Made by a program: the position numbers and the translations under genes. From Ciona savignyi (lineage: Eukaryota > Chordata > Ascidiacea > Phlebobranchia > Cionidae), in NCBI GenBank assembly GCA_000149265.1, contig CH000599.1:1-64000 (forward strand): a DNA stretch of 64,000 bases, written 5' to 3'. Under the pieces are notes generated by a model. That model made no database searches, was not told the DNA's origin, and saw only the letters and a program-made list of their open reading frames with translations. This document shows, one piece after another, positions 11,240 through 22,509 of the stretch (position 1 is the stretch's first letter; each line of letters begins with the position of its first letter).

Positions 11240-12411
11240 TCATCAAAATATTATATTTTCTGTGACTCATCACAATTTTTGCTGAGTCATCTTTTTAAAA
11301 GCGCTGTGTTTTATCTTCAAAGAGAGCAATTTGAAATAGATACCTTGAACTTGCTAATAATGTTGTTTATGATGCACAATCATTCTTTGAAACGCCACAA
11401 TATATTTGGAGGACAATTCCTATCTATACGCACAGTTTGCAATAATGCAAGTTATTTATCTCGCTTAAATTAAACTTCTTGTATTTCAACATGTGTTTGT
11501 TCCGGATAGAACAGGTGGTTGATAACTGGTGTTCATTATTGTGTTGGATGGACCAGTTGTCTTGGGGCAATGCACTAAAATATGTAGGATATTCATGTTT
11601 ATCCCCGTGAATGGGAAAACCAAGGGGGTTACCACGCGGGCAATCATCAGATCACCTCGCGCCCACCATCGAGTTACTGGAGCTATTGCAGTGTGTTGTA
11701 TATGATTCACACGTTCCTTCAATTTGGTAGAACCCGTTATTTTACCAGATTAGGGCAATGTCCGCTAAAAACCTTGCCTAAGCACACAACCGACTAGTTC
11801 GCGACCAGTTTCGGATTTCCAATCCTGATAGGCGATGCACCAGACCACCAAGTTACCCAGCCACAATATGAGGTTTATAGTCGAGTTGCATATTATGGTT
11901 TATTTTATGTTCTTTATTTAATGTGAATTAGACAAATTACAAATGACAGTAAATATGTAAATATAAAAATCAAAACTAAGAACTTGGCAAATTGAATGTG
12001 GGCATGGAATTTGGTCATCTGCCTGAGAATAAATTCTACGGGGGATTTCCCATTCCTGAGATAATCCGATTCATACATAGAAATAGAAAAAAAGGGAGTA
12101 GTAAAACGACGGTTATAGCAAGTAATGGATAACTAAAGATAAATAAGAAAATATACAAAAGCCTGTAGAACTTAAACAAATCGTGATGAAAGAAAGAAAA
12201 TTATTTAATATTAAACGCAAATAGAGCTTCGAAGAAAATTGTGGGCAAATTTCGAGAAATTTACAAATGAATGTTTCCAGAATGAAATAACGCAGCAGGA
12301 GCTACTATAAAAATGGAAACGGAAAAGACGGCAAAACGACGGTCGTTAAAACACGTTGGATCCAATCAACTAATTATAGTGGGTATATTCAGATTGTTAT
12401 AGTGGGTATAC
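11240..12411. other. Spacer between convergent MICOS10 and acyl-CoA synthetase
   Basis: Holds the MICOS10 3' UTR, the SINE at 11585-11857, and an AT- and A-rich stretch (11870-12370) in which no gene or repeat was recognised, then the start of the 23-base minisatellite. Confidence 0.4.
11585..11857 (-). repeat. Nearly full-length SINE
   Basis: Reverse complement: ggatattcatgtttatcccc tail, cgggcaatcatcagatcacc body, and a diverged head ending caccagaccaccaag. Confidence 0.8.
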
Positions 12412-12834
12412 GTCCGGCCCGATGGTCTAGCGGTTAAGTGCGTCGCCTTTCAATCGAAAGGTTGCAGGTGCGAAACTGGTCGCTAGCTAGTCGGTTGTGT
12501 CCTTGGGCAAGGCACTTTACGGACATTGCCTGAACCCAGCGGATTAATGGGTTCTACCAAATTGAAGGAACATGTCTATCACATACAACACACTGCAATA
12601 GCTCCGGTAACCCGACGATGGGCGCTAGGTGATCTGACGATTGCCCGTGTGATAACCCCTGGGGTTTTCCCATTCACGGGGATAAACATGAATATCCTAT
12701 CCTATCCTATATTCAGATTGTTATAGTGGGTATATTCAGATTGTTATAGTGGGTATATTCAGATTGTTATAGTGGGTATATTCAGATTGTTATAGTGGGT
12801 ATATTCAGATTGTTATAGTGGGTATATTCAGAAC
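12373..12834. repeat. 23-base minisatellite split by a SINE
   Basis: Unit ttatagtgggtatattcagattg. About one and a half copies lie at 12373-12411 and about five and a half nearly identical copies at 12708-12834. The intervening bases are a full-length SINE. The array ends about 70 bases from the stop codon of the minus-strand acyl-CoA synthetase, so it lies in or near that 3' UTR. Confidence 0.9.
12412..12709 (+). repeat. Full-length SINE inserted in the minisatellite
   Basis: Complete head, body and tail, ending in tatcctatcctat. Very close to the copy at 9513-9816, so a relatively young insertion. Confidence 0.88.
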
Positions 12835-12905
12835 GATGTTACAAGTTATAAAGGAAGAAACGGACAAATATCAAGAGAATGGGGATTCCCCACGATTCCA
12901 AGTTG

Positions 12906-15900
12906 TTACATTTGTCGTAGAATCCTCTTGAGAGTTTTCCCACTTCCTCCCTTCGGTATTTCATCCAGGAATACAATTCCTCCTCGAAGTTGTTTGTACC
13001 CGGCTAGCTTGTCTGAGTTATTTGTATAAAATTTGTTTGGTCAGTTTGTCTAAGAATAAGAAATGTCTAAACGTCAGTTTGTCTGATGATGAATAACGTT
13101 TCGTCAATTTGTCAAGTAATTTCGAGTTTATGACAAGTAAGATTTTTTTGAAATTTAAAAGTTTTGAAAAAACTTTATCTTGGTTAGCTTAGCTAAATAG
13201 ATTAGTTCGGTGGGTTTGTGCGTCACCTATCAGTCAAACGGTTGCAGATTCGAAACTAGTCGCTGGCTAGTATATTTATCGGTCTTGTTAATCTTTTAGC
13301 CACACGACTTTTAACCAATTAGTACAACTTCATTGGTATTTTTACTGATCTTAGTTTCGAACCCATAATTACGACTTTTGGTATTGCCTCGTCCACTGAC
13401 CTTGAGTGAATCGCTTCACGTCATCGACTGTCAAAGTTGGGTCCTTCTTCACAATGAACGCTTTGGGGACTTCCCCCAAATGACCCACGGTGTCCCGAAC
13501 CCCAACCACCCCTGCATCGGAGATCTTGGGGTGACGTATGAGAACCGCTTCGATCTCCGCTGGGGAGACCTGGGGTGTGGAATCATTTATATACTCGCTC
13601 AGTTTCGAACTCATGATGGTCTAGTTGCTAAGAACGTTTTTGTATATAATTGTTATACGTATTGGTCGCGTTAACCATTCGGCTACAATACCACAGTGTA
13701 CACATAGAATAAGTTGTGTACATCGGGTATGTGGCTGTACGCGATATTCCTTTATTACCAGGCTAACTTTCGAACCTATGATGGGCTGGCCTTGCAGACC
13801 ATTGTTTGTGCCGTTCTGCATTTAATTCGGTGGTATAATAATAAACGACAAAACCGCAAATCCCTTCCCGGAATAACAGGAAGCCCACCTGAACAGCCTC
13901 TGTTTTAATCACGTCTTTGATCCGATCAGATATATAAAGCCCCCCATCCCCGTCGAAGTAACCCATGTCACCAGTCTTCAACCAACCCTCTTCATCGAAT
14001 AGATCATCCGTAGCGGATGGGTTTTTGTAATATCCCTTTGCAACCTGTAGAATTGCAAGCATTAATATGTAGCAGCGCCTGGCTTTTAGACGGGTTCGGA
14101 GCAGGGTAAGACAAAGGGTAGCATAGGTCAAGTATTTTATTAGGTATTTACGCAAGGTGCAGCCAGGAAGAGCGCTGTACACAGGGCATAGCTTAAGTAG
14201 GAAGGTAAAGTTTTGAGAGCGGCTAGTCCAAGCGAGGACGAACTGATATTTCTCTCTGATAATATGAAATCATATTCAGTTTATATACCACACATGGAAA
14301 CACATTTTTGTATACACGAGGCGTGGACATCGTTAAACAGAACGCGGGAAATAATTCATCGACTGGGATGTCGAAAACAGGAAATTAATCGCGACTTTCC
14401 ATACACAAAATATGGACACATGGCATGGCGACCTAGTTGTTAAAATGTACAGTAAGACAATTATACTTACGTGTGGGATTTCCACAAATATGCCTTTACT
14501 GTGAGGCATCCGCGTAATATGTAGGCTCACCTTTGGCGGATATAACCACTAGCCTACAGCAACCCAATGCATTTTATGACAAATCTGTCCGACCGATTGG
14601 CCTGGTGGGTTAGTGCGTCGCCTTTCAATCGAAAGGTTGCAGGTTAGGAAACTGCTCGCTAGCTAGTCGGTTGTTTCCTTGGGCAAGGCACTTAACGGAA
14701 ATTCCCTGAGCCCAGCTGATTAATGGGTTCTACTTAATAGAAGAAACGTGTCTATCATATACAACACACTGCAATAGCTCCGGTAACCCGACGATGGGCG
14801 CGAGGTGATCTGACGATTTCCCGTGTGTTAACCCCCTTGGTTTTCTTATTTAAGGGGATAAACATAAATATCCTATCGTAATCGAACCTATAGCAGGTCG
14901 AAACAAGGAATAGTTCATTTCGAGTGAATTTTCTGGGGACATAAGATACATTTTTTAGGAAAGTGTTGCAAAGTTTTCTTGATAAAATATTGCGTCTGTG
15001 GTACAATAATCGTGATGCTTAGTATCGTAGAGTGGTAACATCGACAGTAATGTATCTATCGATTTTTTTACCGGGCTTAGTTTCGAACCCAGAACAGGTT
15101 AGTTGCTAAGACCGTTTTTTCAATGTAGGTCGATATATATATCGGACGCCTTAACCATTCAGCCACACGACCGTATTGCATCACGATTATTGATATATCG
15201 TTGCAGTCGTAATTACAACATGACTTATAGCGGCAAATACATTCAAATTCGTGGTGACATGTTAACACTCCCCCTTACCTGAGGTCCCTTCATCATTATC
15301 TCCCCGTGTTCGTCCGTATTGAGCTTCTCCCGAGTCACTATGTCGACCACCTTGAATTAAATTACAATGTCAACATAGCATGGCAGGTTTTATCTTCTTA
15401 GACAAATATTGCCGAGTTGATTGAGGTTTCATAAGGTATGTGTCCTATTTATAGTTATCCCTGTGTATATTTAACGCCGATCGTTGTAACAATGGTTACA
15501 TTCATAACGTCAACGAGGGTTAACACACAGGCAATCGTCAGATCACCTCGCGCCCACCGTCGGGTTACCAGAGCTATTGCAGTGTGTTATATATGATAGA
15601 CAAGTTCCTTCAATTTGGTGCCTTGCCCAAGAACACAACCGACTAGCTAGCGACCAGTTTCGAACCAGCAACCCTTCGGTTCAAAGGCGACGCACTAACC
15701 CACCAAGCAAATCGGTGGCCGAACACAAACGTTTGACCCATGATATACACGGTTTCACGTTGAAACGCCCCATATCCTCACACCAGCCATCCTACCTTTA
15801 TGCGAGTGTTTGGAACAAGTGAACCGACATATCCTGGTTTGGTGGAAATTCTTCGAACCCGTGACACTAAAAATGCCTCTGTCAAGGCGTAGACTGGAAC

Positions 15901-18900
15901 ATATAATAATAGGTTACTAATTTATTCGTGTCATCTTTGTATGAATTACCATCCCCGGTACAGCTTATATTCCATGTCGAAGCAATGAAACATAATAATT
16001 CAATCTATTATTTCCATTTTCCTCGTATGACGCATTCTCCACAAAAAACACGTGTTTTAACTTACACTCTGGTTATCACATAGCACCATGTGTTAGTGTG
16101 GGCAGCGCTGTTACAGTGCGTTTGGTAACAGATTTTAATTGAAACTTTTTAATTTTTTTTGTTTTGAGTCTGGAGATTAGTCAAGTCATTAATCCACTGG
16201 GTTCAGACAATGTCCTTTTAGTGCATTGTCCAAGGACACAACCGACTAGCTAACGACCAGTTTTGTACCTGCAACCTTTCGGTTGAAAGGCACCAACCCA
16301 CCAAGCTAATCGGTCGTACAATACCAGGCGTCGACGCCTCACTTCAATAACAACCTTCGGATATCGTTTCCAACTTGAGTTTCTTCATTACTGCAAGTTT
16401 GACGTCAGAACCTAGCGGGGAACCCCCTATCATGATCTCTTTCAACGTCGAGATATCGAATTCCACAACGTCGGTTTTGAACAATTCCACCAACATGGGG
16501 GAAAACATAATGGCGTGTGTGACCTGTAATACATGTGACTGGTTAGCTTGGTTGGGTGGTGGGTTGGCTTCCAGTCGAAGGTTTGAAACTGGTCGCTAGC
16601 TAGTTCTGCCCAAGGACATAACCACCAACCGATATTGCTTGAACCCAGTGGATTGATGGGTTCTACTTAATTAAGGGAACGTGTGAATCATACACAACAC
16701 ACTGTAATAGCTCCGGTAACCCGACGGTGGGCGCGAGGTGATCTGACGATTGCCCGTGTGTTAACCCCCTTGGTTTCGCATTCACGTTTATTTGTTATCT
16801 GAAGGAACATGAAAAGACGGCAAAACGAACAGTCATTAAAAAGAATATAACTAAATAAATATAGCGGGCGCGGTCACCCAACCTAAAAATAGTTACGAAA
16901 TACCTTGTATTGCTGAAATGTTTCCAGAAGTTGCGTGAGATTGCTTCTAGAATGAGTTACATGGGTGGTTCCATATATTAGTTGTGACGCAACAAACGCA
17001 ATTGACGCGAGATGAAACATCGGGGCGTTCGTACAAACCACAGCATCCGGGCTGGGTGTTCCTTCGAGGCTTCAATGTGAAATTTATTTTGATTATTTTG
17101 GATGTGGTGTTCAGATCTTTGAAGATCGGTCTGTCAGCAGAGCGATTTTGGGTTCAAAACCTAGCGATGCGAACCCACCATAAGCTCACCACTAAGGCCG
17201 TTTTTTTATATTGTTTTTAAATAATTTGCCGCGTTAACCATACGGCCACACAACCAACCATCATACTTTTGTGCCGCCGGGACCGCCGATAAAATTTTTA
17301 CGATTAGTAGCCAGGATATTTATGTTTTCAGCATCAATTATCTCGCTATTTCGTCTTGTGAGTTACCACAAATGGCAATCGTCAGATCACCTCGCGCCCA
17401 TCGTCGGGTTACCGAAGCTATTGCAGTGTGTTGTATATGATAGACACGTTCCTTTAAATTGGTAAAACCCATTAATCCGCTGGGTTCAGGCGATTTTCTT
17501 TAAGTGCCTTGCCCAAGAACACAACCGACTAGCTAGCGACCAGTGTCGATCCCGCAACCTTTTTACTGCAACAGAGTTTCGACACAGTATGCGCCCCACC
17601 CCATACTTACCCTCCGCCGATAGCTATCCCAGCAACGAATCCTCGGTTGGTTATTTGCACCAGCTTCGGTGGACCGGTGGTTCCACTGGAACATAGTAGG
17701 AACAGGTCGTCGTTGTGGATATCGATGTCTACATCTGGGATGCCTGTATGGTGACATGAGTTATTTTTTTTAATTTGTTTAAACGGACTCAGTTTCGATC
17801 CCATGATGGGTTACTGCTAAGATAGTTTATGTGTATAACACGGTGCATGAATCGGTCGCGCTAACCATTCGGCCACACGACATTACTGCATGTGGTTGCT
17901 ACCACATGTATCCGAGTGCATGAATGCAGTTGCGCCACGTAACTGGGTGTTTGGGATGATATTCACGAGTATTCATTGGCATCGCTGGTGAAATCTGTGG
18001 TGGCGGGGGAGGTACTGATCGCAACAGACAAATTAAATTTCCACCCACAACACCTACAGCACCTACAGTGTTCACTTAATCATATTTCGTTCGGTTACCC
18101 CATTCGTATAGTGAGACGGATCGTCATAATTGTTGTGGAATTGACCCCAGCCAATAGTTGATCAAGCACGAAATATTCTGACGAAACTACCAACCTTTAT
18201 CGGAGCCCTTCGCTAAGAAATCCAGGTAGGAATTGTCCTTTTCGTTCGGCCCAAATATGTAAATCTGAAAAGTAAAACTTGAATTGTAGAGCAACAATGT
18301 CGATTTGGGTAATGAGCACATAAGTCACGAAGCTTATAAGTCAATAACTTTGATAGCCAAGAAATTATTTTCGAATTATTGAAAATATAGATTAGCATCA
18401 ACGTTTCAAATCTACACAACACAAAAATCAACAATAGCTCTGGCAACTAGAAGATTGGCGTCTGGTATCCAAACCAACCGTTAATAAATCCTTTAACGTA
18501 CTGCAGTACCCCACCCACCATAATACATCCAAGCTACAATGAGATTCGAACTCACCTTCCGCATATTCTTGGAGCAAGATCCAAGTTTGCTGATTTGTTC
18601 AGAACTCGTGAATACAACCCTCGGCTCCACGATTTGCATTTGACGGTTCACTTCCTCTGCAAAATAATCATTCAACAGTTGAAGTCTGCTCTGGTAGGTT
18701 TAAATGTGGGGGGTTTCAAATTCGATTTTTAACTTATTTACCCAACAATAAACCTTGGTCTACAGTGGAGAAGCGTTGAGTAAATGTTGACTGATATTCA
18801 TGTACAATTTGAGAGCTTATCATCCTTGGGTTGCCGATCTATATACAGGGTGTAAGAGATGTCCGCTAAGTGCCAAAGGACACATTCTACTGGCTAGAGG

Positions 18901-19986
18901 TCGGTTTCGATCATACAACCTATCGTTCGACCCTCCACCCAATTAAGCTGACCGACTGGACCAACGAAATTTGGTCACGGTCATTCCGTATCTCCAGATG
19001 AAATAAACAACATGCAGTATAGTGTTGCGGGTTTTTCTGACAATCACCTAATATTAATGGTCCCAGACCATTGAATAATCGTAGACCATCAGACTGTGGC
19101 TTCAGCCGTCAATAAATATAAAGTACTCACAATAACTACGACTAGCCTTTAGCGACAAAACTTGGTGATCAAAAAATGACGTAAATACCATATACGACCG
19201 AAGCCATACCACATGTTATGTGTCTCACCTTTCGTATAGAAGTTGTTGATGGGTACAATGGTCGCCCCGCACAAAGCAAGCGCCAACAGCAGTATCTTCT
19301 GTTGACACGAGTTCGGACATAATATCCCAACAATATCCCCACGCCTGATACCTTCCCCATGTAACGCGTTTGTGCATCTAACCAGCTCGGTGTGGACTCG
19401 GTTGAATGAATATGTCTCTTCCCCATTCGATGTGTCGACCTGGAACCAGAGGTTTGTTTGAAAGTATTTCAGCCCAAAGGTTACATATTCGAAACTGGTA
19501 GCTATCTGGTCGATAGAGTCGTTGTGCAAGGTACTTGGCCGTCAAAATAACCGATTGTAAAAAAAATGATCGGAATTTCGCTATTATACATAAAGCAATA
19601 TTTTTAATAACCCGACGATGGGCGCGAGGTGATCTTACGATTACACGTGTGTTAATCCCCTTGGTTTTCCCATTCACGAGGATTAACATAAATATTCTAT
19701 CTTAAAAAATGTGTCGCTATTGCAACATACTATTGATCCAATAAACGAATCTGGGCGGTCGTATAGCCAAATAATAATTACGACCGACTAACACACAGTA
19801 TGCGATTTACACACTAACAGACTAACGATTCTGCGTTTGAAACTTAGACTGCTACCAAAATACATATTATCAGGTTATACATACCCACGCAACTTTGTCC
19901 CCATATTCACGAATGCTGTCCAGAACGAAACGTCCAAACGAAACTTCAGGTATCTTAACATCGGGATATGAGCTACAAATCTCCAT
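12906..19986 (-). CDS. Acyl-CoA synthetase, 4-coumarate-CoA ligase/luciferase-like
   Basis: Twelve exons, high to low: 19986-19885, 19439-19229, 18656-18556, 18264-18195, 17743-17611, 17069-16904, 16523-16355, 15893-15796, 15350-15279, 14044-13889, 13569-13401, 13012-12906. All introns are gt..ag and phases match, giving 517 residues, normal for this ANL-superfamily enzyme. Such enzymes adenylate a carboxylic acid with ATP, then transfer it to CoA. Seen: ATP loop SSGTTGPPKL (180-189), NAPMFHLAS, KPGYVGSLVPN, GYYKNP, TGD (398-400), DRIKDVIK (414-421), SPAEIEAVLIRHP, and the C-terminal PKGGSGKTLKR with catalytic Lys508. The usual YGMTE motif reads VYALTE (318-323). The C-terminus is LRQM, with no SKL-type peroxisome signal. 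Substrate cannot be read from sequence. Several introns hold SINEs or tRNA-like repeats. Confidence 0.85.
13203..13272 (+). repeat. SINE head fragment
   Basis: tRNA-like head only: tagttcggtgggtttgtgcg, a variant of the CCTTTC..GAAAGG arm, and gattcgaaactagtcgctgg. In the last intron of the acyl-CoA synthetase. Confidence 0.6.
13596..13692 (-). repeat. Second tRNA-like repeat family (tRNA-Ser-like)
   Basis: Reverse-complement reading gives a gccgaatggttaacgcgacc box A region, a variable middle, and a gatcgaaactgag-type box B region, as in the clearer copy at 17795-17884. Long variable middle recalls a class II tRNA. Probably a short SINE or tRNA pseudogene family. Confidence 0.6.
14588..14878 (+). 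repeat. Full-length SINE in an acyl-CoA synthetase intron
   Basis: Head variant gattggcctggtgggttagt with the CCTTTCAATCGAAAGG arm, complete body and tail ending tatcctatcg. Confidence 0.85.
15079..15173 (-). repeat. tRNA-Ser-like repeat
   Basis: Contains gcttagtttcgaacccagaa at one end and ccttaaccattcagccacac at the other, the two conserved ends of this family; the middle differs. Confidence 0.6.
15515..15722 (-). repeat. SINE with internal deletion
   Basis: Body (acacaggcaatcgtcagatc), then a jump from ttcaatttggtg to ccttgcccaagaacacaacc that skips the 'gcggattaatggg' segment, then the head. Confidence 0.8.
16186..16318 (-). repeat. SINE head fragment
   Basis: Reverse-complement head and the first part of the body (cattaatccactgggttcag, ggacacaaccgactagctaa, ttcggttgaaaggcaccaac). 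Lies in the intron between acyl-CoA synthetase exons 7 and 8. Confidence 0.75.
16541..16786 (+). repeat. SINE with rearranged head
   Basis: Head variant (ttagcttggttgggtggtgg, ccagtcgaaggtttgaaact), partial middle and full body to ttggtttcgcattcacg. Confidence 0.75.
17143..17254 (-). repeat. tRNA-Ser-like repeat
   Basis: Ends match the family (gttcaaaacctagcgatg; cgcgttaaccatacggccac), with a longer variable middle than other copies. Confidence 0.5.
17373..17564 (-). repeat. SINE, tail missing
   Basis: Body from ggcaatcgtcagatcacctc through ttaatccgctgggttcaggc and most of the head. Lies between exons 5 and 6 of the acyl-CoA synthetase, within 50 bases of the exon 5 donor. Confidence 0.8.
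17795..17884 (-). repeat. tRNA-Ser-like repeat, clearest copy
   Basis: Read on the minus strand: gtcgtgtggccgaatggtta then acgcgaccgattcatgcacc, a variable middle, and catgggatcgaaactgagtc. The first part matches the acceptor stem, D arm and box A of eukaryotic tRNA-Ser; the last matches a degenerate box B. Confidence 0.65.
18850..18962 (-). repeat. Decayed SINE head
   Basis: Weak match: gatgtccgctaagtgccaaa, ggacacattctactggctag, cggtttcgatcatacaacct. Old and diverged. Confidence 0.5.
19603..19706 (+). repeat. SINE 3' body fragment
   Basis: taacccgacgatgggcgcga to cgaggattaacataaatatt; body and tail only, between exons 1 and 2 of the acyl-CoA synthetase. Confidence 0.75.
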
Positions 19987-20539
19987 ATTTATAACAATAT
20001 GTTCTTCGGGGCGAAACAAACTAATCAGCAGCTTTCACTGACACTTTCCTTCCAACAGCTTACTACCAGCAGTGCACAGTCTAACCGGCCGTTACAACTA
20101 TATACCACCAGCAATAAACTGCTTCGCACACACTTGTATCATTTGACCTGCCTTTCAACCTACAATAGCTAACCTGTATTAGCGTACAGCATGTGCAACT
20201 CTATGATTTCGCTTTGTGTGCTCGACTTGTGTGCAAAGGTCACATACAAACCGCGATAACAAGTGGTTACACAATCCCTCAGTCAATACTAAGGTTCACG
20301 GGGTGAGGGAAAGGTCACTTGTGTTAATACCAGGGGATGGGAAATTGCAGACATCGTTGAAACATGACCGTCATTACAGTGTTTGCACAAGGCATACATT
20401 GCTTCTACGAGCCCATTAATCAATGGGTTCCAAGCAATAGAAGATAAACATGGTTTACCCAAGCGATCAGCTGACAGGTTTTGATTACACAACCTTATAA
20501 CTGTCATGTTAAAGCGCTACGTATATAAGCTAAGAGGTG
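19987..20539. other. Region upstream of the acyl-CoA synthetase
   Basis: Presumed promoter and 5' UTR of the minus-strand gene starting at 19986. No clear TATA box or repeat family was recognised, and no convincing ORF. Confidence 0.35.
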
Positions 20540-20631
20540 CCTTTAATCACTACAGGATCACTTGGAGCGCTTGGAACGGTAATCCTAATTAACCTTTCAA
20601 GCGTTCCAAGCTATCCTGTAGTGATTAAAGG
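20540..20631. repeat. Near-perfect inverted repeat (39-bp arms, 14-base loop)
   Basis: Left arm 20540-20578 and right arm 20593-20631. The outer 19 bases (cctttaatcactacaggat) pair perfectly. The inner 20 have five mismatches, some of which would be G-U pairs in RNA. Size and shape fit a small foldback element or a pre-miRNA-like stem. Confidence 0.85.
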
Positions 20632-20899
20632 AACCATAAGCCAAGTGCCGAATGTTGGGCTAGCGTGTTATACATAAGGTCTACGTTAAACTATAATATC
20701 CCACGGGTTGTCGTGTTACACATTGTTGCATAAGGTTTGAACTATACTATTCGAAACTACTGTGTATTTGTTAGTGGTGTATTACCTCTTCACGCATAAA
20801 TCATTACGACATATAGCCGATGGGTTGTGGGCTCGAAACTAGCGCTACTTTACAGCAAACAAAAAAACAGTTTCGGCAGGTTGGAAATAAACAATAAAA

Positions 20900-21175
20900 A
20901 TAATCTAAACTTAGATATAAAGTTTTAAATAGTTCCAGGTAATACATATATAAAGATTTTTTCAAGTTGAAAATTGTAAATATGTTTATATATTTAATGA
21001 CTAAACTGACTGTTTTACTCCTACAATTCTAAAGCTACATTACTGAGTTCCCGCCAAATACGTCACATCCGATTAAACTTCTGACTGAATTCACTTTCAA
21101 AATGGCGGCCAATCAACCCACAGTTGAAACGCCCCAAACACAAAAGACAAAACTTCGACATTTCTAACTTTGTTT
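20900..21175. repeat. Orphan copy of FoxB upstream sequence
   Basis: Aligns along its length with 46127-46390, the region upstream of FoxB copy 3. Shared landmarks: aatctaaact.agatat, actaaactgactg, attactgagttcccgccaaa, gactgaattcactttcaaaa, tggcg. Same orientation as in the array units, but no FoxB coding sequence lies on its left. It looks like a remnant of an older or larger array, or a transferred fragment. Confidence 0.8.
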
Positions 21176-22509
21176 GCCTATCAATATAATCTCGCTTTGA
21201 ATTCCGTCGAAACATTTTCCCCTATTAGCGGAATATTTTGCGGAATAGTTTGCATTCAAGCAGCAATTCGCTTTTAAGTGTGCTTGTCGCGAGTTGAATC
21301 GTCCCCACGTGACCCCGAGTTCGAGTTTCAACCGCCATATTTGTTCAAGCAGTGTTGTGATGTCATAGAGGTCATTATTAGATCATCAGGTTTCGCTTTG
21401 TTGTACACGCACCCACCGCGATCGCTGTGTTTAAAGTGAATCGCGCTGTTTACACGACATAACCTGCATACCAGCGCCACCGCAGATACACAGGGATCCC
21501 GAGAAGAGCAAATAAAGCGGTGAGCTCAACAAATACACGAAAACACCAAGGGATACTTGTGATAATGGATCCAACATTGCGTGATAACATTCGACACCAG
21601 GGATGCCACACTCGATGGTTTTCGATGCCATATTGAGGTTTGGGGATTGTGCCAAGTGCCGCATGTAATTTTCCATCTATTTTTATAATGTATACTTAAA
21701 TGTGTTAACACGAGAATAGTTTTACCAACATTTCTGTTCATGACATGCTACTGTTTGCTTAAAAACACACTTCCTGTATATTGTCTGATTTCGATTTATT
21801 TTTATAATGATAAACTTAAAGCAAATTTCTTGTTATTTTTAAAGCAAATATTGTTGAACGTTTGAAGTCCGTATTGGTGGGTTTGAGCAACAAGGCGCTA
21901 TATAAATGGCTGAAGAAAAGCTTACGCGGTTCAAACAAAGTTGATGTATTTATAAGAGATGCATATATTTCTCTATTACAGATTCATTACTTTCTATGTC
22001 AAATAAAATATTTGTGTGGATTGTGTATCGCTATACTTTGTTGAATTTGCTGATATTATTTTGCGTATTTTTAAAGTTTTAAATTTGTAACATCAACTAA
22101 TTTTTTGACCGATTGGCCCAAAACAATTATGTTACAATGTTATCTTGATGCTTGATTTCCTTGCGTGCGTTGATTGGTAATTACCTGTCGCCTTATCTGT
22201 ATACTTCCCGCTAAAACCGTTAGACTTTACCGTCTATTTGCTTTTACTTACCGCCCAGTTTGCTTATACTGCTTACCTAAATACAAGCATTTTATACATA
22301 TATTGGAGAGCTGCTGACTACAGGTTATCGAGAACCCCGCCTAAAAGTGTAACACACATAATCTGGCCAACGCTTCTAATATAATCTCCACACATCGAAA
22401 GTAGATGATTGGGTTTTATTCACATTGATGACGCAACAAACGACAATGTTGAAACACAGTAGAATCACTAGAACTAAGATAATTGGAATGATATGTACGT
22501 CACATCCTG
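21176..22509. other. Unique sequence left of the FoxB array
   Basis: Single-copy in this window. Holds the unassigned ORF at 21431-21676 and AT-rich DNA that should include the 3' UTR of FoxB copy 1. No repeat family was recognised. Confidence 0.4.
21431..21676 (-). CDS. Unassigned 81-codon ORF with one hydrophobic segment
   Basis: Not recognised. The ATG at 21676 directly follows a possible acceptor (aaaatag). The product has a strongly hydrophobic stretch (GVFVYLLSSPLYLLFSGS) at about residues 44-61 and a cysteine-rich end. A possible donor (cag|gttatg) lies inside, so it might be an exon rather than a whole gene. No related copy occurs in the array units. May be chance. Confidence 0.15.
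   Translation of the reverse strand: MENYMRHLAQSPNLNMASKTIECGIPGVECYHAMLDPLSQVSLGVFVYLLSSPLYLLFSGSLCICGGAGMQVMSCKQRDSL

Noticed and set aside
12526..12726. Recurrent 60-80 codon frames containing HIQHTAIAPVTRRW
   Set aside because: This is the translated SINE body and appears wherever the repeat is inserted.
17795..17884. Possible functional tRNA-Ser gene on the minus strand
   Set aside because: The D-arm end looks good, but the anticodon region and 3' half do not fold convincingly and related copies vary widely in the middle.
21862..22044. 60-codon plus-strand frame left of FoxB copy 1
   Set aside because: No recognisable domain, no splice or polyadenylation context, AT-rich surroundings; likely chance.
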